From positions 1 to 6,215 of the forward strand of contig JADHTD010000173.1 of NCBI GenBank assembly GCA_016776525.1: DNA of 6,215 bases. The letters are read 5' to 3'. Position numbers and translations under genes: made by a program. The notes beneath the pieces are model-generated. The model was not told where the DNA came from, ran no database searches, and saw only the letters and a list, made by a program, of their open reading frames with translations. Positions 6,082-6,215 of the stretch are shown one piece after another. Numbering within the stretch: the stretch's first letter is position 1; each line of letters opens with the position of its first letter. This stretch comes from Rhodospirillales bacterium. GTDB lineage: Bacteria; Pseudomonadota; Alphaproteobacteria; Rhodospirillales; JADHTD01.

Positions 6082-6215
6082 TTTCTGCTCTCCGGTGCGG
6101 TCACATCACGGATGCCGTCTCCCATCAAATTGATGGCCAATATCAGCAAAAACAGCGCTATACCCGGAATGGCAATGACCCAGGGCTTAAAAAGCATGAA
6201 GCCCTTACCTTCCGA
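6078..6215 (-). CDS. C-terminal end of a DppC/OppC-type ABC transporter permease (5' truncated by window)
   Basis: The last 45 codons and TGA stop of a minus-strand gene whose start lies beyond the window. The fragment contains the final transmembrane helix (about residues 11-30, PWVIAIPGIALFLLILAINL). The family-typical end follows, MGDGIRD, matching the NLxGDGLRD close of inner-membrane permeases of the BPD_transp_1 peptide-transporter group. It is the first visible gene of the permease/ATPase operon and overlaps the start of the DppD-type ATPase. A second permease (DppB type) would be expected further upstream. Its helices carry the solute released by the periplasmic binding protein. The DppC assignment over DppB rests on this ending and on its place next to the ATPase genes. 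Confidence 0.9.
   Translation of the reverse strand, partial: SEGKGFMLFKPWVIAIPGIALFLLILAINLMGDGIRDVTAPESRN
6088..6093 (-). promoter_or_regulatory. Ribosome binding site supporting a TTG start for the DppD-type ATPase
   Basis: On the minus strand GGAGAG is followed after 6 nt by TTG (6081-6079), which shares two bases with the permease stop codon TGA. The product then begins TPILAVDDLYV, the first strand expected of this ATPase family. No ATG is available at the right place. Confidence 0.7.

Overview
The window looks like chromosomal DNA from an alphaproteobacterium, possibly a Rhodospirillales-type marine or soil lineage. The evidence is moderately high GC, GTG and TTG starts alongside ATG, and an acidic protein tail resembling the alphaproteobacterial TIGR02300 family just before a tRNA-Ala(GGC). 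The lineage call is inference from family knowledge; no search was run.

Layout. Positions 1-90 hold the last 29 codons of an acidic protein on the plus strand. A short spacer with a promoter-like pair and a strong hairpin leads to tRNA-Ala(GGC) at 229-304 with encoded CCA, closed by a near-ideal terminator at 307-334. On the minus strand, 424-1848 encodes an amidohydrolase of the AtzA/TrzN-like metal-dependent hydrolase family. A 453-bp divergent intergenic region (1849-2301) carries A/T tracts, three back-to-back inverted repeats and a long leader. It separates the amidohydrolase from a plus-strand gene (2302-3840) for a secreted family-5 (dipeptide/oligopeptide/nickel type) solute-binding protein, which ends in a UUCG-loop terminator. 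A 250-bp hairpin-rich intergenic stretch follows. The rest is a minus-strand operon, read from high to low coordinates: the C-terminus of a DppC/OppC-type permease (6078-6215, cut by the window edge), a DppD/OppD-type ATPase (5098-6081) and a DppF/OppF-type ATPase (4142-5101). Each downstream start codon overlaps the preceding stop codon.

How the genes may work together. The binding protein would capture a small peptide or other polar solute in the periplasm. The permease pair, only one of which is partly visible, and the two ATPases would import it. The divergently encoded amidohydrolase could hydrolyse or deaminate an imported compound in the cytoplasm. The transport role is well supported by family motifs, but the substrate and the link to the amidohydrolase are inference. 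The binding-protein gene converges on the permease/ATPase operon instead of heading it.

I see no convincing new defence or mobile system. The parts least explained by known genes are the hairpin cluster at 3937-4089 with a degenerate ~45-48 bp repeat, the inverted-repeat cluster at 2017-2071, and the hairpin in the probable tRNA leader at 186-217.
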